Below are positions 5,616 through 5,713 of a stretch of 5,713 nucleotides of DNA, one piece after another. The stretch lies in the NCBI GenBank assembly GCA_021781255.1, contig JAJXXG010000770.1, forward strand, positions 1 through 5,713, in the 5' to 3' direction. Positions within the stretch are counted from its first letter, which is position 1. Each line of letters starts with the position of its first letter. A program made the position numbers and the translations under genes. The notes under the pieces were generated by a model that worked only from the letters and a program-made list of their open reading frames with translations, was not told the DNA's origin and searched no databases. This DNA comes from Acidobacteriota bacterium. GTDB taxonomy: Bacteria; Acidobacteriota; Terriglobia; Terriglobales; Acidobacteriaceae.

Positions 5616-5713
5616 TCATAAATGCCTGAGCATCATGTGCAGGCAGGCCAATTGAACGAAGCCGAGGAAGTTTTCGACATGGTACTCCCATCGGGTGACG
5701 AGGCGGCGGAAGT
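5616..5713 (-). CDS. IS5-family transposase, C-terminal part (cut by window edge)
   Basis: This frame enters from the right edge and gives 31 residues before TGA (5618-5616). They read F-R-R-L-V-T-R-W-E-Y, then H-V-E-N-F-L-G-F-V-Q-L-A-C, ending L-R-H-L. The R-W-E-Y, N-F-L-G-F and Q-L-A blocks are typical of the last helix of IS5-type DDE transposases. No start is inside the window, so completeness and activity cannot be judged. The stop overlaps an ATG that opens the neighbouring transposase remnant in another frame. The sequence just past the stop, around CGGTCTCATAAA on the plus strand, could be this element's terminal repeat. Confidence 0.7.
   Translation of the reverse strand, partial: FRRLVTRWEYHVENFLGFVQLACLHMMLRHL

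Larger units (their letters stand above)
5505..5713 (-). mobile_element. IS5-family insertion sequence remnants, possibly nested, running off the right edge
   Basis: Two transposase C-termini lie in series on the minus strand. The outer left end is proposed at 5505, where GAGCTTATCCG begins; the transposase stop codon overlaps it, and the preceding TTA (5502-5504) fits the TNA target duplications known for some IS5 subgroups. A second junction may lie near CTAG at 5604-5607, which fits the YTAR target of the IS5 subgroup. The opposite ends are outside the window, so inverted repeats and target duplications cannot be matched. Confidence 0.6.

Noticed and set aside
5608..5691. N-terminal half of the open frame ending at 5509
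   Set aside because: This part is a wrong-frame reading of the neighbouring transposase tail; only the part to about 5607 resembles a transposase.
1..5713. CRISPR array, tRNA or rRNA genes
   Set aside because: No regularly spaced repeats and no tRNA or rRNA hallmarks were seen on either strand.

Overview
The window looks like chromosomal DNA of a free-living bacterium of fairly high GC content. It has strong GGAG/GAGGAG ribosome binding sites, compact same-strand gene spacing, a Sec signal peptide, and IS5-type transposase tails. I cannot assign a phylum from the sequence. A soil or sediment lineage such as Acidobacteriota or a proteobacterium would fit, but that is only an impression.

Layout. 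Positions 1-516 hold no gene I can support. From 517 to 3351 there is a plus-strand cluster that probably forms one operon: a 38-codon ORF that looks like the N-terminal piece of a cupin (517-633), a cupin with an Ala-rich N-terminal extension (663-1322), a second cupin with a four-cysteine tail (1424-1963), and a 12-helix MFS transporter (2047-3351). All three cupin-type ORFs share a P-x-A-Y-F-R-G motif, so they come from one family by duplication. Gaps between genes are about 29, 101 and 83 bp. The 101-bp gap contains a perfect 10-bp inverted repeat.

Positions 3352-3663 are a non-coding gap between convergent genes, with several small hairpins. The minus-strand gene at 3664-5340 encodes a secreted protein of 558 residues with a clear signal peptide and eight cysteines in the mature part; I do not recognise a named family. 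A perfect 8-bp palindrome whose minus-strand loop reads AGGAGG lies 77-98 bp upstream of its start. The right edge (5505-5713) carries two different IS5-family transposase C-termini head to tail on the minus strand, which suggests one IS inserted in another.

How it may work together (inference): the two cupins keep the usual metal-binding pattern and are probably soluble metal-dependent enzymes or small-molecule binding proteins. The MFS protein resembles transporters of small organic acids. The cluster could therefore be an uptake-and-conversion module for an unidentified small organic compound. The secreted protein is divergently placed and need not belong to it.
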